A stretch of 64,000 nucleotides of DNA from Pseudescherichia sp031998825 (GCF_031998825.1 NZ_DAMACX010000001.1:151624-215623), one strand, 5' to 3'; shown: positions 33,379 through 43,156, counted from the first letter of the stretch. Notes: generated by a model not told the origin, from the sequence alone. A program made the numbers and translations.

Positions 33379-33792
33379 ATGGCTAATCAATCCTCTCAGG
33401 ATGACCTGAAAAAAAGCCTTACTGAAATGCAGTTTCATGTAACGCAAAATCACGGTACAGAGCCGCCTTTTAGCGGTAAGCTGTTGCATAATAAGCGCGA
33501 AGGCGTCTACCACTGCCTGGTATGCGATGCCGCGCTGTTTAACTCCCAGAGCAAATATGACTCCGGCTGCGGCTGGCCGAGCTTCTACGAACCGGTCAGT
33601 GAAAATGCGATCCGTTATCTTAACGATTACTCACACGGCATGCAGCGAATTGAGATCCGCTGCGGCAATTGTGATGCGCATTTAGGCCATGTTTTCCCTG
33701 ACGGTCCGCAACCGACCGGCGAGCGTTTTTGCGTCAACTCTGCCTCTCTGAGCTTCAATGACGAGGCCGACGGCGAGCAGATTAAAGGCTAA
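33379..33792 (+). CDS. msrB: Methionine-(R)-sulfoxide reductase MsrB
   Basis: 137 residues, same as E. coli MsrB. Zinc-binding cysteine pairs YHCLVCDA near 45-52 and CGNCDAHLGH near 95-104; substrate pocket YDSGCGWPSFYEPV near 60-73; catalytic Cys in GERFCVNSASL near 114-124. It reduces the R epimer of methionine sulfoxide in proteins using thioredoxin. yeaC follows 41 bp downstream on the same strand. Confidence 0.96.
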   Translation: MANQSSQDDLKKSLTEMQFHVTQNHGTEPPFSGKLLHNKREGVYHCLVCDAALFNSQSKYDSGCGWPSFYEPVSENAIRYLNDYSHGMQRIEIRCGNCDAHLGHVFPDGPQPTGERFCVNSASLSFNDEADGEQIKG

Positions 33793-33833
33793 AGAATCGA
33801 TTCAGCAAATTATTCCACGGGAGCGCGTGAACG

Positions 33834-34106
33834 ATGGAAATTAATGAGCTTGTTGCCAGCATGACGCCAGAGGTTTATCAGCGTCTGGCAACGGCAGTTG
33901 AGACGGGGAAATGGCCTGATGGTGTGGTGCTGACCCCGGAGCAGAAAGAGAACAGCCTGCAGCTGGTAATGCTCTGGCAGGCGCGTCACAACACCGATGC
34001 GCAGCATATGACCATTGATACCAACGGTCAGATGGTGATGAAGAGCAAGCAGCAGCTGAAAGAGGAGTTTGGCATCACGCCCAAACCGATTGCCACGTTC
34101 AAGTAA
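33834..34106 (+). CDS. yeaC: DUF1315 protein YeaC
   Basis: 90 residues, as in E. coli YeaC. PEVYQRLATAVETGKWPDG near 11-29, QLVMLWQARHN near 42-52 and MVMKSKQQLKEEFGI near 67-81 are the DUF1315 core. Small, soluble, function unknown. Conserved position behind msrB suggests co-transcription. A BIME follows. Confidence 0.92.
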   Translation: MEINELVASMTPEVYQRLATAVETGKWPDGVVLTPEQKENSLQLVMLWQARHNTDAQHMTIDTNGQMVMKSKQQLKEEFGITPKPIATFK

Positions 34107-34120
34107 GGCGTTGGTAAACG

Positions 34121-34188
34121 CCGGGCGGCACTGCGTTTGCCCGGCCTACACACTCCTGTAGGCCCGGTAAGCGTAGCGCCACCGGGCA
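34121..34188. repeat. BIME between yeaC and pncA
   Basis: Two inverted REP units: GCCGGGCGGC...GCCCGGCCTACA (about 34121-34151) and TGTAGGCCCGG...CACCGGGCA (about 34158-34188), between two converging genes. Confidence 0.88.
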
Positions 34189-34192
34189 ATAA

Positions 34193-34834
34193 TTATGCGT
34201 GCGTCTCTACCCAGTCTGCCAGCGTATAGAGCGTTGCCCCCTCTGATGCCATGTCCATAAACGCCTGGGCGCTGTCCTGTTTGTCGATGTTAACGCCCCG
34301 GCAGCCGTCGGTAATCAAGCTGACCTGATAGCCCAGCCGTATTGCATCCAGCACGGTAAACTTCACGCAGTAGTCCGTAGCAAGGCCCAGCACGATAAGC
34401 TCGGTGATGCCGCGCATGCGCAGCCAGGCATCCAGGCCGGTCTTCTGCTTGTGGCCGTTGTCAAAAAAGGCGCTGTAGCTGTCGATACTCCGGTTTTCAC
34501 CTTTGTGAAAGACCTCGTCAATCATCTTATGCTTCAGCAGGGGATGCAGTTCAGCCCCTTCGCTTCCCTGTACGCAGTGATCGGGCCAGAAGGTTTGCGG
34601 AAGCCCATCCAGCACTCCCTGCGTATAAGGCTCTACGCCGTGCTGACTGGCGAAGCTGCCGTGATCGGCCGGGTGCCAGTCCTGACTGGCCACCACGGCG
34701 TCACTCCGTGCTTTACACCAGTCGATCAGCGCGTTAGCCACGTCTACTACGCTATCGCCCTCTGGCACCGCCAGTGCACCACCGGCGCAAAAATCGTTCT
34801 GTATATCCACCAGCAAGAGTGCTCGTTGCATCAT
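34193..34834 (-). CDS. pncA: Nicotinamidase PncA
   Basis: 213 residues; the next codon is also ATG, so the start is uncertain by one residue. Catalytic triad regions: LLVDIQNDFCAGGAL (Asp near 11), FHKGENRSIDSY (Lys near 112) and LATDYCVKFTVLDA (Cys near 157). Metal-binding DWHPADHGSFASQH near 53-66. It hydrolyses nicotinamide to nicotinate in the pyridine salvage route. It lies 10 bp after ansA in one operon. Confidence 0.96.
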   Translation of the reverse strand: MMQRALLLVDIQNDFCAGGALAVPEGDSVVDVANALIDWCKARSDAVVASQDWHPADHGSFASQHGVEPYTQGVLDGLPQTFWPDHCVQGSEGAELHPLLKHKMIDEVFHKGENRSIDSYSAFFDNGHKQKTGLDAWLRMRGITELIVLGLATDYCVKFTVLDAIRLGYQVSLITDGCRGVNIDKQDSAQAFMDMASEGATLYTLADWVETHA

Positions 34835-34844
34835 GACAGGCTCC

Positions 34845-35861
34845 TTAATCGTCGGGGGTTAGCTCGCCGCGCAGGTTCTGGGTCATCGCCTGACGAATGG
34901 CCTCGGCGTCCAGATCCTGGCTTAACAGCCAGTGTAGCTTAGTCAGGGTCGCTTCGACCGTCATGTCCGCGCCGCCAATCACGCCCGCATGCGCCAGCGC
35001 GTTACCGGTAGCGTAGCCGCCCATGTTGACCTTACCGGACATACACTGGGTAAGATTCACCACCACAATGCCGCGCGCGCTGGCCGCCTCCAGCTCCCGC
35101 AGGAACTCGCCGTTCTGCGGCGCGTTACCCACGCCGTAGGATCGCAGGATCAGTGCCTTCACCGGCTGACGCAGGAAGTTGCGCACCACGTCGGCAGAGA
35201 TACCCGGATAAATCGTTACCACGCCAATGGGCTGCGGGGTGATGCGGTGAACAACCAGCTCGCCATTGCAGCGCGGCGCGCCAGGGTTACCGAGGCGGCG
35301 AATATGGATGCCCGCCTCCAGCAGCGGCTGTAGGTTAGGGGAGTCGAAGGCATTAAAGCCGTCCGCATGGGCTTTGGTGGTGCGATTCCCGCGAAACAGA
35401 CGGTTGTTGAAGAACAGCGTCACTTCGTTAATCGGATAGTTCGCCGCCACGTAGAGAGCGTTGAGCAAGTTAATCTGCCCGTCCGAGCGCAGTTCAGCGA
35501 GTGGGATTTGTGACCCTGTCACAATTACCGGCTTGCCGAGGTTCTCCAGCATGAACGACAGCGCCGAGGCGGTAAAGGCCATGGTATCGGTGCCGTGCAG
35601 GATCACAAAGCCATCGTAGCGATCGTAGTTAGCTTTGATATCGTCTGCGATATGCTGCCAGTCTTCGGGGGTCATATCCGACGAGTCCATCAGCGGATCG
35701 TACTCGTGGATAGTAAAGTCCGGCATCTCCGGGCGATGGAACTCGGGCATCAGCGCCAGCTGGCGTTGCAGATGGCCAGAGACCGGAATATAGCCCTGCT
35801 CCGAGCGCTGCATACCAATGGTCCCGCCGGTATAGGCGACGTAAATCGATTTTTTTTGCAT
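34845..35861 (-). CDS. ansA: Cytoplasmic L-asparaginase I
   Basis: 338 residues, the E. coli length. First threonine motif VAYTGGTIGMQ near 8-18; second LHGTDTMAFTASAL near 89-102; no signal peptide, consistent with the cytoplasmic type I enzyme. It converts asparagine to aspartate and ammonia. Upstream of pncA with a 10-bp gap; sppA ends 55 bp before its start behind a terminator. Confidence 0.96.
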   Translation of the reverse strand: MQKKSIYVAYTGGTIGMQRSEQGYIPVSGHLQRQLALMPEFHRPEMPDFTIHEYDPLMDSSDMTPEDWQHIADDIKANYDRYDGFVILHGTDTMAFTASALSFMLENLGKPVIVTGSQIPLAELRSDGQINLLNALYVAANYPINEVTLFFNNRLFRGNRTTKAHADGFNAFDSPNLQPLLEAGIHIRRLGNPGAPRCNGELVVHRITPQPIGVVTIYPGISADVVRNFLRQPVKALILRSYGVGNAPQNGEFLRELEAASARGIVVVNLTQCMSGKVNMGGYATGNALAHAGVIGGADMTVEATLTKLHWLLSQDLDAEAIRQAMTQNLRGELTPDD

Positions 35862-35891
35862 GGTAGTCTGTTCTGGTAACGCAAAGAAAAT

Positions 35892-35909
35892 CCCCCCGTT
35901 GACGGGGGG
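35892..35909 (-). terminator. Hairpin after sppA
   Basis: CCCCCCGT / CGGGGGG stem with a tiny loop; on the minus strand it is followed by ATTTTC. Likely the sppA terminator. Confidence 0.7.
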
Positions 35910-35916
35910 AGGATAG

Positions 35917-37770
35917 TTAACGAATGTTGGCGCAGGTCAGGCAGAACGCGTAGCGGCTTTGCGGATCGTTAAACACCGCCAGCTTGTCGGTTTCCGCTTT
36001 CACCGTATCCGCCGCCGCAGCCAGCGGTGCGGGCAGGTAAGCCTGTAGGGCCTGCGGCAGCAGAGCGCGGATCTCACCGGAGAAACCGTCCATCATCCGG
36101 GCGAAGAAGGTTGGCTCGTCCTGGTAGTACTCAATGTGCCACTGCTTCAGCTTCGCCAGCTCGGCGGCTTTCGCTACGGCATCGTCGAAGTCACCCAGGG
36201 CATCCACCAGGCCATTATTTTTCGCATCTTCACCGGTCCAGACGTGACCCTGAGCAATCTTATCGACCTGCTCCGGCGTTGATTTACGCGCCTGGGCCAC
36301 CAGGGAGATAAAGCGCTGATAACCGTTCTCAATGCTCAGCTGCATCAGCTGCTGCACCTGCGGCGGCAGGGCTTTAGTGACCGACACGTCTGCCAGCGGG
36401 GAGGTGGCTACGCCGTCGCTGTGTACGCCCAGCTCATTAAGGCTCTTCTCAACGGTGTTGATCACCCCGAAGATACCGATGGAGCCGGTGAGCGTGCTGG
36501 GGTTAGCCACGATGTAGTTGGCCGGGGTGGAGATCCAGTACCCGCCCGATGCCGCCATACCGCCCATAGAGACCACTACCGGTTTGCCCGCCGCTTTCGC
36601 AGCGGCCAGTTCGGCGCGGATCACCTCTGAGGCGCTGACGCTGCCGCCCGGGCTGTTAACTCGCAGCACGATGGCTTTAACATTCGGGTCGATACGTGCG
36701 TCGCGGATCTGCGCGGCGGTGGTGTCACCCCCGACGTTGCCCGCCGTCTCTTCCCCGTCCATGATCGCACCGTTGGCAAAGATCACCGCCACGCTGCTAC
36801 CTACTTCGCTTGGTTTTTTCAGCGGATAGTCATACATGCTGATCGCGCGATAGTTTTTGTCCTCATCGCTCCAGCCAAACTGTTTGACCAGCACTTTTTC
36901 GGCGTCGGCGCTGCTGCCAAGCGTATCGACCAGCTTGTTGTCCAGCGCGTATTTAGCCGTGTCGCCGCCTACTTTGCTTAAGCCATCCAGCACGCCCTGC
37001 GCGCCGGGGAAGACCTGCTGCGGAGTAATCTGGCGGTTAGCGGCGATGGTGCCCAGATAGTTTTGCCACAGCTCGCCAATCCAGCGGCTATCCGCTTCAC
37101 GGGCAGCAGGAGACATATCGTCACGGATAAACGGCTCAACGGCGGACTTATAGGTACCGACGCGGAAGACGTGGGTCGAGACCTTCAGCTTGTCGAGCAG
37201 CGATTTATAGTAGAGGCCGTTGGTGGCAAAGCCATGCAAATCCACTACGCCCTGCGGCGAGAGCCACACCTTGTTGGCAAAGCTGGCAAGGTAGTACTGT
37301 CCCTGGCTGTAGTTATCCCCGACGGCGTAGACCGGCTTACCGCTGTCACGGAACGCCTTCAGCGCCTTGCCGATGTACTGCATTGAGGGCTGATCGGCCC
37401 CGGCAAAGTTTTTCAGGTCGAGGACGATCCCGGTAATATTGCGATCGGCCTGTGCCTGACGGATGGTCTCGACGATATCAAACAGGGAGTTCTCCTGCAG
37501 ACGGTCGGAGCTGGCGCCAAACAGCTGGCGACCCAGCGCGCTCAGCTTGCTGCTGCTGGAGGGCTTGTCCACCACCACGCCCGTGATATCAAGAAGTAAT
37601 GCCCCCCGGGTGGTATGCTCGACTGGGCCAGAGCTCAGCTGCATCCAGATGCCGACGCCTACCAGAATCAACAAGATGAAAAAAATGTTGAACACCAGTT
37701 CACGCACAAAGTTGAGCGTTCGCCACGTCCATTTAAAGAATCCGGCAATAATACGCCAAAGGGTTCGCAT
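35917..37770 (-). CDS. sppA: Signal peptide peptidase SppA (protease IV)
   Basis: 617 residues, near the E. coli 618. An N-terminal membrane anchor (about 22-45, LVFNIFFILLILVGVGIWMQL) is followed by tandem ClpP/S49-type domains. The catalytic Lys lies in RVGTYKSAVEPF near 208 and the nucleophile Ser in PSTLTGSIGIFGV near 405-417. It degrades cleaved signal peptides at the inner membrane, facing the periplasm. It is divergent from ydjA, with 163 bp between. Confidence 0.96.
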   Translation of the reverse strand: MRTLWRIIAGFFKWTWRTLNFVRELVFNIFFILLILVGVGIWMQLSSGPVEHTTRGALLLDITGVVVDKPSSSSKLSALGRQLFGASSDRLQENSLFDIVETIRQAQADRNITGIVLDLKNFAGADQPSMQYIGKALKAFRDSGKPVYAVGDNYSQGQYYLASFANKVWLSPQGVVDLHGFATNGLYYKSLLDKLKVSTHVFRVGTYKSAVEPFIRDDMSPAAREADSRWIGELWQNYLGTIAANRQITPQQVFPGAQGVLDGLSKVGGDTAKYALDNKLVDTLGSSADAEKVLVKQFGWSDEDKNYRAISMYDYPLKKPSEVGSSVAVIFANGAIMDGEETAGNVGGDTTAAQIRDARIDPNVKAIVLRVNSPGGSVSASEVIRAELAAAKAAGKPVVVSMGGMAASGGYWISTPANYIVANPSTLTGSIGIFGVINTVEKSLNELGVHSDGVATSPLADVSVTKALPPQVQQLMQLSIENGYQRFISLVAQARKSTPEQVDKIAQGHVWTGEDAKNNGLVDALGDFDDAVAKAAELAKLKQWHIEYYQDEPTFFARMMDGFSGEIRALLPQALQAYLPAPLAAAADTVKAETDKLAVFNDPQSRYAFCLTCANIR

Positions 37771-37933
37771 GTCTTCTCCCTAACCTGATTAACAACCACC
37801 GCACCCCGTGCGGGAATGTGCGGTTATCCTAATTATCCGACGGCCTCTTGTCAGCAGGAATCACCGTCGGTGCTGTAACAAAGTTCCCGCCCATGTTAAT
37901 TTTATGCCCAAATTTGATGACAGGAGTTAACTA

Positions 37934-38485
37934 ATGGACGCACTTGAACTGCTCGTTAACCGTCGCAGCGCCTCCCGACTGGCTGAACCCGCGCCAGCAG
38001 GGGAGATTCTGGAAAATATTTTGCGTGCCGGTATGCGTGCGCCAGACCACGGCACGCTGCAACCGTGGCGCTTTTTCATCGTCGAAGGAGAAGGGCGCGA
38101 GCGCTTTAGCCAGCTGCTGACCCGTGCGGCTACCGAGGCCGGGCAGGATGAGAAGGGTATTGAGAAGGCTCGCAGCGCACCGTTTCGCGCGCCGCTAATT
38201 ATTGCGGTAGTTGCGCACTGTGAAGCGCACCCGAAGGTGCCGCGCTGGGAGCAGCTGCTCTCTGCCGGCTGCGCAGTCATGGCGATGCAGATGGCGGCGC
38301 AGGCGCAGGGCTTTAACGGCATCTGGCGCAGCGGACCGCTGACCGACAGCCCGGTAGTGCGCGACGCGCTCGACTGCCGCGAGCAGGATCAGGTAGTAGG
38401 TTTCCTCTACCTCGGCACGCCGCAGCTGAAAGCCGCTACCACGGTGAGCATACCGGACACATCCCCTTTCGTCCGCTATTTCTAA
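37934..38485 (+). CDS. ydjA: Nitroreductase-family protein YdjA
   Basis: 183 residues, the E. coli length. FMN-binding start NRRSASRLAEPAP near 9-21; MRAPDHGTLQPWRFFIVEG near 35-53; IWRSGPLTDSPVVRDAL near 130-146; GFLYLGTP near 158. Small minimal nitroreductase fold; the natural substrate is not known. A CAGGAG site precedes the ATG. selD follows on the same strand. Confidence 0.95.
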   Translation: MDALELLVNRRSASRLAEPAPAGEILENILRAGMRAPDHGTLQPWRFFIVEGEGRERFSQLLTRAATEAGQDEKGIEKARSAPFRAPLIIAVVAHCEAHPKVPRWEQLLSAGCAVMAMQMAAQAQGFNGIWRSGPLTDSPVVRDALDCREQDQVVGFLYLGTPQLKAATTVSIPDTSPFVRYF

Positions 38486-38538
38486 GCGCTACCATAACGC
38501 TATTAATGAGTCAGGAACCGTATTGACAGGAGATGTCC

Positions 38539-39582
38539 ATGAGCCAGCAGGCTATTCGTTTAACTCAGTACAGCCACGGTGCAGGCTGCGGGTGCAAAAT
38601 TTCACCGAAGGTGCTGGAGACCATTCTCCACAGCGAGCAGGCGAAATTTGTCGATCCCAACCTGCTGGTCGGCAATGAGACGCGGGATGACGCGGCGGTG
38701 TACGATCTTGGTAATGGAACCAGCGTCATCAGCACCACCGATTTCTTTATGCCAATCGTGGACAATCCTTTTGACTTTGGCCGCATCGCCGCCACCAATG
38801 CCATCAGCGATATCTATGCCATGGGCGGCAAACCGATCATGGCGATCGCTATTCTCGGCTGGCCGATCGCTACGCTGCCGCCGGAGATCGCCCGGGAGGT
38901 GATCGAAGGTGGGCGCTTTGCCTGCCAGCAGGCGGGTATTGCGCTGGCCGGGGGCCACTCCATCGATGCGCCGGAGCCGATTTTCGGCCTGGCGGTAACG
39001 GGCATCGTCCCTACCGCGCGAGTGAAGAAAAACAGCACTGCCGAGGCGGGGTGCAAGCTCTTCCTGACCAAACCGCTGGGGATTGGCGTCCTGACCACCG
39101 CCGAGAAAAAATCGCTGCTGCAACCGGAGCATCAGGGGCTGGCGCGGGACGTGATGTGCCAGATGAACATCGCTGGCGCGGCCTTCGCTAACATCCCCGG
39201 GGTGAAAGCCATGACCGATGTCACCGGCTTTGGCCTGCTCGGCCATCTGAGCGAGGTGTGCCAGGGGGCAGGGGTGCAGGCGCAGGTCCGCTATGAGGCG
39301 GTGCCCAAACTGCCTGGCGTAGAGGCCTATATCGAACAGGGCGCGGTGCCAGGCGGTACGCAGCGCAACTTTGCCAGCTACGGCCATCTGATGGGGCCGA
39401 TGCCGCAGGCGTGGCGGGATCTGCTCTGCGATCCGCAAACCTCGGGCGGTCTGCTGCTGGCGGTCTCGCCGGAGGCGGAGGATGAGGTGAAAGCCACCGC
39501 CGCCGAGTTTGACATCTCCCTCAGCGCTATCGGCGAGCTGGTAACGGCCCGTGCGGGTCGCCCAATGATTGAGATAATTTAA
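38539..39582 (+). CDS. selD: Selenide, water dikinase SelD
   Basis: 347 residues from MSQQAIRL. An ATG two codons earlier abuts the AGGAG site and is unlikely. Catalytic HGAGCGCK at 13-20 with Cys17 (Cys form, not selenocysteine); nucleotide-binding Gly-rich stretch AATNAISDIYAMGGKPIMA near 89-107; LTKPLGIGVL near 178. It makes selenophosphate from selenide and ATP for Sec-tRNA and tRNA selenation. topB starts 3 bp after its stop. Confidence 0.97.
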   Translation: MSQQAIRLTQYSHGAGCGCKISPKVLETILHSEQAKFVDPNLLVGNETRDDAAVYDLGNGTSVISTTDFFMPIVDNPFDFGRIAATNAISDIYAMGGKPIMAIAILGWPIATLPPEIAREVIEGGRFACQQAGIALAGGHSIDAPEPIFGLAVTGIVPTARVKKNSTAEAGCKLFLTKPLGIGVLTTAEKKSLLQPEHQGLARDVMCQMNIAGAAFANIPGVKAMTDVTGFGLLGHLSEVCQGAGVQAQVRYEAVPKLPGVEAYIEQGAVPGGTQRNFASYGHLMGPMPQAWRDLLCDPQTSGGLLLAVSPEAEDEVKATAAEFDISLSAIGELVTARAGRPMIEII

Positions 39583-39585
39583 GCA

Positions 39586-41493
39586 ATGCGGTTGTTTATT
39601 GCCGAAAAACCCAGCCTGGGCCGCGCCATTGCCGACGTGCTGCCAAAGCCGCACCGCAAGGGCGACGGCTATATCGAGTGCGGAAACGGCCAGGTGGTGA
39701 CCTGGTGCATTGGTCACCTGCTCGAGCAGGCGCAGCCGGATGTCTATGACAGCCGCTACGCCCGCTGGAACCTGGCGGATCTGCCTATCGTGCCGGAGAA
39801 GTGGCAGCTACAGCCGCGCGCCTCGGTCACTAAGCAGATCAACGTCATCAAACGTCTGCTTGGTGAGGCCAGCGAGGTTATCCACGCCGGTGACCCGGAT
39901 CGCGAGGGCCAGCTGCTGGTAGACGAGGTGCTCGACTATCTCCAGCTGCCGGCGGAGAAGCGCCAGCGGGTCCAGCGCTGTTTGATTAACGATCTCAACC
40001 CGCAGGCGGTTGAGCGGGCGATTGGCCGCCTGCGCGCCAACAGCGAGTTCATACCTCTCTGCGTTTCGGCGCTGGCCCGCGCAAGAGCCGATTGGCTCTA
40101 CGGCATCAATATGACCCGCGCCTGGACGCTGCTGGGGCGTAACGCAGGCTATCAGGGCGTGCTCTCCGTGGGGCGGGTCCAGACGCCGGTGCTGGGGCTG
40201 GTGGTGCGTCGCGATGAAGAGATTGAGAACTTTGTTGCCAAAGATTTCTTTGAGGTGAAGGCGCATATCGTCACCCCTAAAGATGAGCGGTTTACCGCCA
40301 CCTGGCAGCCGAGCGAGGCCTGCGAGCCGCATCAGGATGAAGAGGGGCGCCTGCTCAACCGAACCCTGGCCGAGCACGTGGTTAAGCGTATTACCGGCCA
40401 GCCGGCGCACGTCACCCGCTACAACGACAAGCAGGAGTCGGAACCCGCGCCGCTGCCGTTCTCGCTCTCCTCTTTACAGATCGAGGCGGCGAAGCGCTTC
40501 GGACTGAGCGCGCAGAACGTGCTGGATATCTGCCAGAAGCTCTATGAGACCCATAAGCTGATCACCTATCCGCGCTCCGACAGCCGCTATCTGCCGGAGG
40601 AGCACTTTGCCGGACGCCATTCAGTGATGAAGGCCATTGGCGTGCATGCTCCGGATCTGCTGCCGCAGCCGGTGGTAGATACGGATCGGCGTAATCGCTG
40701 CTGGGACGATAAAAAGGTTGATGCTCACCACGCAATCATTCCCACGGCGCGCAGCAGCAAGGTGAACCTGCACGACAATGAGGCGAAGGTCTATGGCCTG
40801 ATTGCCCGTCAGTATCTGATGCAGTTCTGCCCGGACGCGATGTTCCGCAAGTGCGAGATCGAGCTGGATATCGCCAACGGCAAGTTCCTGGCGAAGGCAC
40901 GCTTTCTGGCGCAGGCTGGCTGGCGAACTCTGCTCGGCAGCAAAGAGCGCGACGAAGAGAACGACGGCACGCCGCTGCCGGTAGTGGCGAAGGGCGACGA
41001 GCTGCTCTGTGAGAAGGGCGAAGTGGTTGAGCGTCAGACGCAGCCGCCGCGGCCCTTTACCGATGCTACGCTGCTCTCGGCGATGACCGGGATCGCGCGC
41101 TTCGTACAGGATAAGGATCTGAAGAAGATCCTGCGTGCTACCGACGGTCTGGGGACGGAAGCGACCCGCGCCGGCATTATCGAGCTGCTCTTTAAGCGCG
41201 GTTTCCTGCACAAGAAAGGGCGCAGCATTCTCTCTACTGACGCGGGACGGGCGTTGATCCACTCTCTGCCGGAGATGGCCGCGAGGCCGGACATGACCGC
41301 CCACTGGGAATCGGTCCTGACGCAGATCAGCGAGAAGCAGTGCCGCTATCAGGACTTTATGCAGCCGCTGGTGGGCACGCTCTATCAGCTAATCGATCAG
41401 GCGCGTAGCACGCCGGTTCGTCAGTTTAAAGGGATCGTTGCGCCGGGCGGTGGTACGAAGAAAACGTTTAAAAAGAAGAAGAGTTCGGCATGA
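39586..41493 (+). CDS. topB: DNA topoisomerase III
   Basis: 635 residues, about 18 shorter than E. coli TopB at the basic C-terminal tail (ends KKTFKKKKSSA). Toprim domain: MRLFIAEKPSLGRAIADV with catalytic Glu7, and IHAGDPDREGQLLVDE near 101-116 with the D-x-D. Active-site Tyr at residue 328 in LITYPRSDSRYLP. Decatenation-loop region LFKRGFLHKKGR is present. Type IA enzyme that resolves precatenanes. It is translated from within the selD/topB junction, so the two are probably co-transcribed. Confidence 0.97.
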   Translation: MRLFIAEKPSLGRAIADVLPKPHRKGDGYIECGNGQVVTWCIGHLLEQAQPDVYDSRYARWNLADLPIVPEKWQLQPRASVTKQINVIKRLLGEASEVIHAGDPDREGQLLVDEVLDYLQLPAEKRQRVQRCLINDLNPQAVERAIGRLRANSEFIPLCVSALARARADWLYGINMTRAWTLLGRNAGYQGVLSVGRVQTPVLGLVVRRDEEIENFVAKDFFEVKAHIVTPKDERFTATWQPSEACEPHQDEEGRLLNRTLAEHVVKRITGQPAHVTRYNDKQESEPAPLPFSLSSLQIEAAKRFGLSAQNVLDICQKLYETHKLITYPRSDSRYLPEEHFAGRHSVMKAIGVHAPDLLPQPVVDTDRRNRCWDDKKVDAHHAIIPTARSSKVNLHDNEAKVYGLIARQYLMQFCPDAMFRKCEIELDIANGKFLAKARFLAQAGWRTLLGSKERDEENDGTPLPVVAKGDELLCEKGEVVERQTQPPRPFTDATLLSAMTGIARFVQDKDLKKILRATDGLGTEATRAGIIELLFKRGFLHKKGRSILSTDAGRALIHSLPEMAARPDMTAHWESVLTQISEKQCRYQDFMQPLVGTLYQLIDQARSTPVRQFKGIVAPGGGTKKTFKKKKSSA

Positions 41494-41497
41494 AAAA

Positions 41498-41574
41498 GCC
41501 CGGTGGCACTCCGCTTACCGGGCCTACAACGGCTTGAACCGTAGACCGGGTAAGGCGCAGCCGCCACCCGGCAC
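41498..41574. repeat. BIME between topB and gdhA
   Basis: GCCCGGTGGCACTCCGCTTACCGGGCCTACA and an inverted unit GTAGACCGGGTAAGG...CCACCCGGCA lie between two converging genes. No separate T-tract terminator is visible, so the REP hairpins may serve the ends of both transcripts. Confidence 0.87.
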
Positions 41575-41584
41575 AGCCGTAAAA

Positions 41585-42928
41585 TTAAATTACCCCTTGC
41601 CCGCTCATCGCATCGGCCACCTTCACAAACCCGGCAATATTCGCCCCGCGCACGTAGTGGGTCTGTTTGCCTTCACCGCCATACTCTACGCAGGCGTTGT
41701 GAATATCCAGCATGATATGGTGCAGGCGCGCGTCCACTTTCTCTGCCTTCCAGCCCATGCGCGCAGCGTTCTGGGCCATCTCCAGGCCGGAGGTAGCGAC
41801 CCCGCCCGCGTTAGCCGCTTTACCCGGCGCAAAGAGTACGCCCGCCTCAAGGAACAGATCGGTGGCTTCGATGGTGGTGGGCATATTCGCGCCTTCCGCC
41901 ACCGCCTTCACGCCGTTGGCGATAAGCTGGCGGGCTGCATCCTCGCCCAGCTCGTTCTGGGTGGCGCACGGCAGGGCGATGTCCACCGGCACGGACCACG
42001 GCTGCTTGCCTTCCAGCCAGACCAGGCCAAACTCGCGGGCGTAGTCGGCGAGACGACCATCGCGGCTGGCTTTGATTTCGCACAGGCGCGCCAGTTTCTC
42101 AGCCGTAAAGCCCGCCTCATCCACCACGGTACCGCCGGAATCGGAGGCGGTAACAACGCGAGCGCCAAACTCCATCGCTTTTTCGATAGCATACTGTGCT
42201 ACGTTGCCGGAGCCGGAGACCGCCACGCGCATCCCCTCAAAGCTCAGGCCGTGACGCTTGAGCATCGCTTCAGTGAAGTAGACCAGGCCGTAGCCAGTCG
42301 CCTCAGGACGGATCAGGCTGCCGCCGAAAGAGAGTCCCTTGCCGGTGAAGACGCAGGCGCTGCTGTTGGAGAGTTTTTTCATCATTCCCGCCATAAAGCC
42401 CACCTCGCGGCCGCCGACGCCGATATCGCCCGCCGGGACGTCAGTATCTGGCCCCAGGTGACGGTACAGCTCGGTCATCAGCGCCTGGCAGAAACGCATT
42501 ACTTCGCCTTCGCTTTTGCCCTTGGGATCGAAGTCGCTGCCGCCTTTGCCACCGCCCATCGGCAGGGTGGTGAGGGCGTTTTTGAAGGTCTGCTCAAAGC
42601 CGAGGAACTTAAGGATCGACAGGTTTACCGAGGGATGGAAACGCATACCACCCTTGAACGGGCCGATGGCAGAGTTAAACTGCACGCGCCAGGCGCGGTT
42701 GACCTGCACCTGATTCTTATCATCTACCCAAACCACGCGGAATTGGATCACACGCTCCGGCTCTACCAGGCGTTCAAGGAGTGACATCTGGCGATAGCGC
42801 GGGTTTGCTTCAAGAAATGGCCAGAGGGTGGTCATCACTTCGCGAACGGCCTGCGCAAACTCGCTCTGGTGCGGGTCGCGCTGTTGGACATGGGTGAGAA
42901 AAGATTCCAGAGAGCGTGCCTGATCCAT
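41585..42928 (-). CDS. gdhA: NADP-specific glutamate dehydrogenase
   Basis: 447 residues, the E. coli length. GPFKGGMRFHPSVNLSILKF near 88-107; catalytic Lys in LPMGGGKGGSDFDP near 122-135; NADP-binding VAVSGSGNVAQYAIE near 236-250. It aminates 2-oxoglutarate to glutamate with NADPH when ammonium is plentiful. The 228-bp gap to the divergent ynjH carries its promoter. Confidence 0.98.
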   Translation of the reverse strand: MDQARSLESFLTHVQQRDPHQSEFAQAVREVMTTLWPFLEANPRYRQMSLLERLVEPERVIQFRVVWVDDKNQVQVNRAWRVQFNSAIGPFKGGMRFHPSVNLSILKFLGFEQTFKNALTTLPMGGGKGGSDFDPKGKSEGEVMRFCQALMTELYRHLGPDTDVPAGDIGVGGREVGFMAGMMKKLSNSSACVFTGKGLSFGGSLIRPEATGYGLVYFTEAMLKRHGLSFEGMRVAVSGSGNVAQYAIEKAMEFGARVVTASDSGGTVVDEAGFTAEKLARLCEIKASRDGRLADYAREFGLVWLEGKQPWSVPVDIALPCATQNELGEDAARQLIANGVKAVAEGANMPTTIEATDLFLEAGVLFAPGKAANAGGVATSGLEMAQNAARMGWKAEKVDARLHHIMLDIHNACVEYGGEGKQTHYVRGANIAGFVKVADAMSGQGVI

Positions 42929-43156
42929 AGAGATAAGTTCCTCTTATAATAAATTATGCGTGTTGTGTGAGCGTTTTAGCGCTGTTTTCGACTATACCAC
43001 CCGCACCGCTTTGTCAGGCAAGCGAAAAATTAACCTGCTAAGGGAAATTTATAAACCGGCTCGGGTCATAACTAAAAACGATGGCAGATAAATTAAAGGA
43101 ACCGGTGCGGTTTACCGTTATAGTGATAATCAGGACCAAAAAAGGAAGCTTCGTCG

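Noticed and set aside
38587..38595. Selenocysteine codon in selD
   Set aside because: The active-site codon is TGC (Cys17), and no in-frame TGA occurs.
38602..39717. 371-codon open frame opposite selD
   Set aside because: Antisense shadow of GC-rich selD/topB; His/Arg/Gln-rich translation with no recognisable domain, while the sense strand encodes full-length SelD.
41438..42784. 448-codon open frame opposite gdhA
   Set aside because: Antisense shadow of gdhA; the translation is low-complexity Ala/His/Arg-rich and the sense frame is a complete, conserved enzyme.
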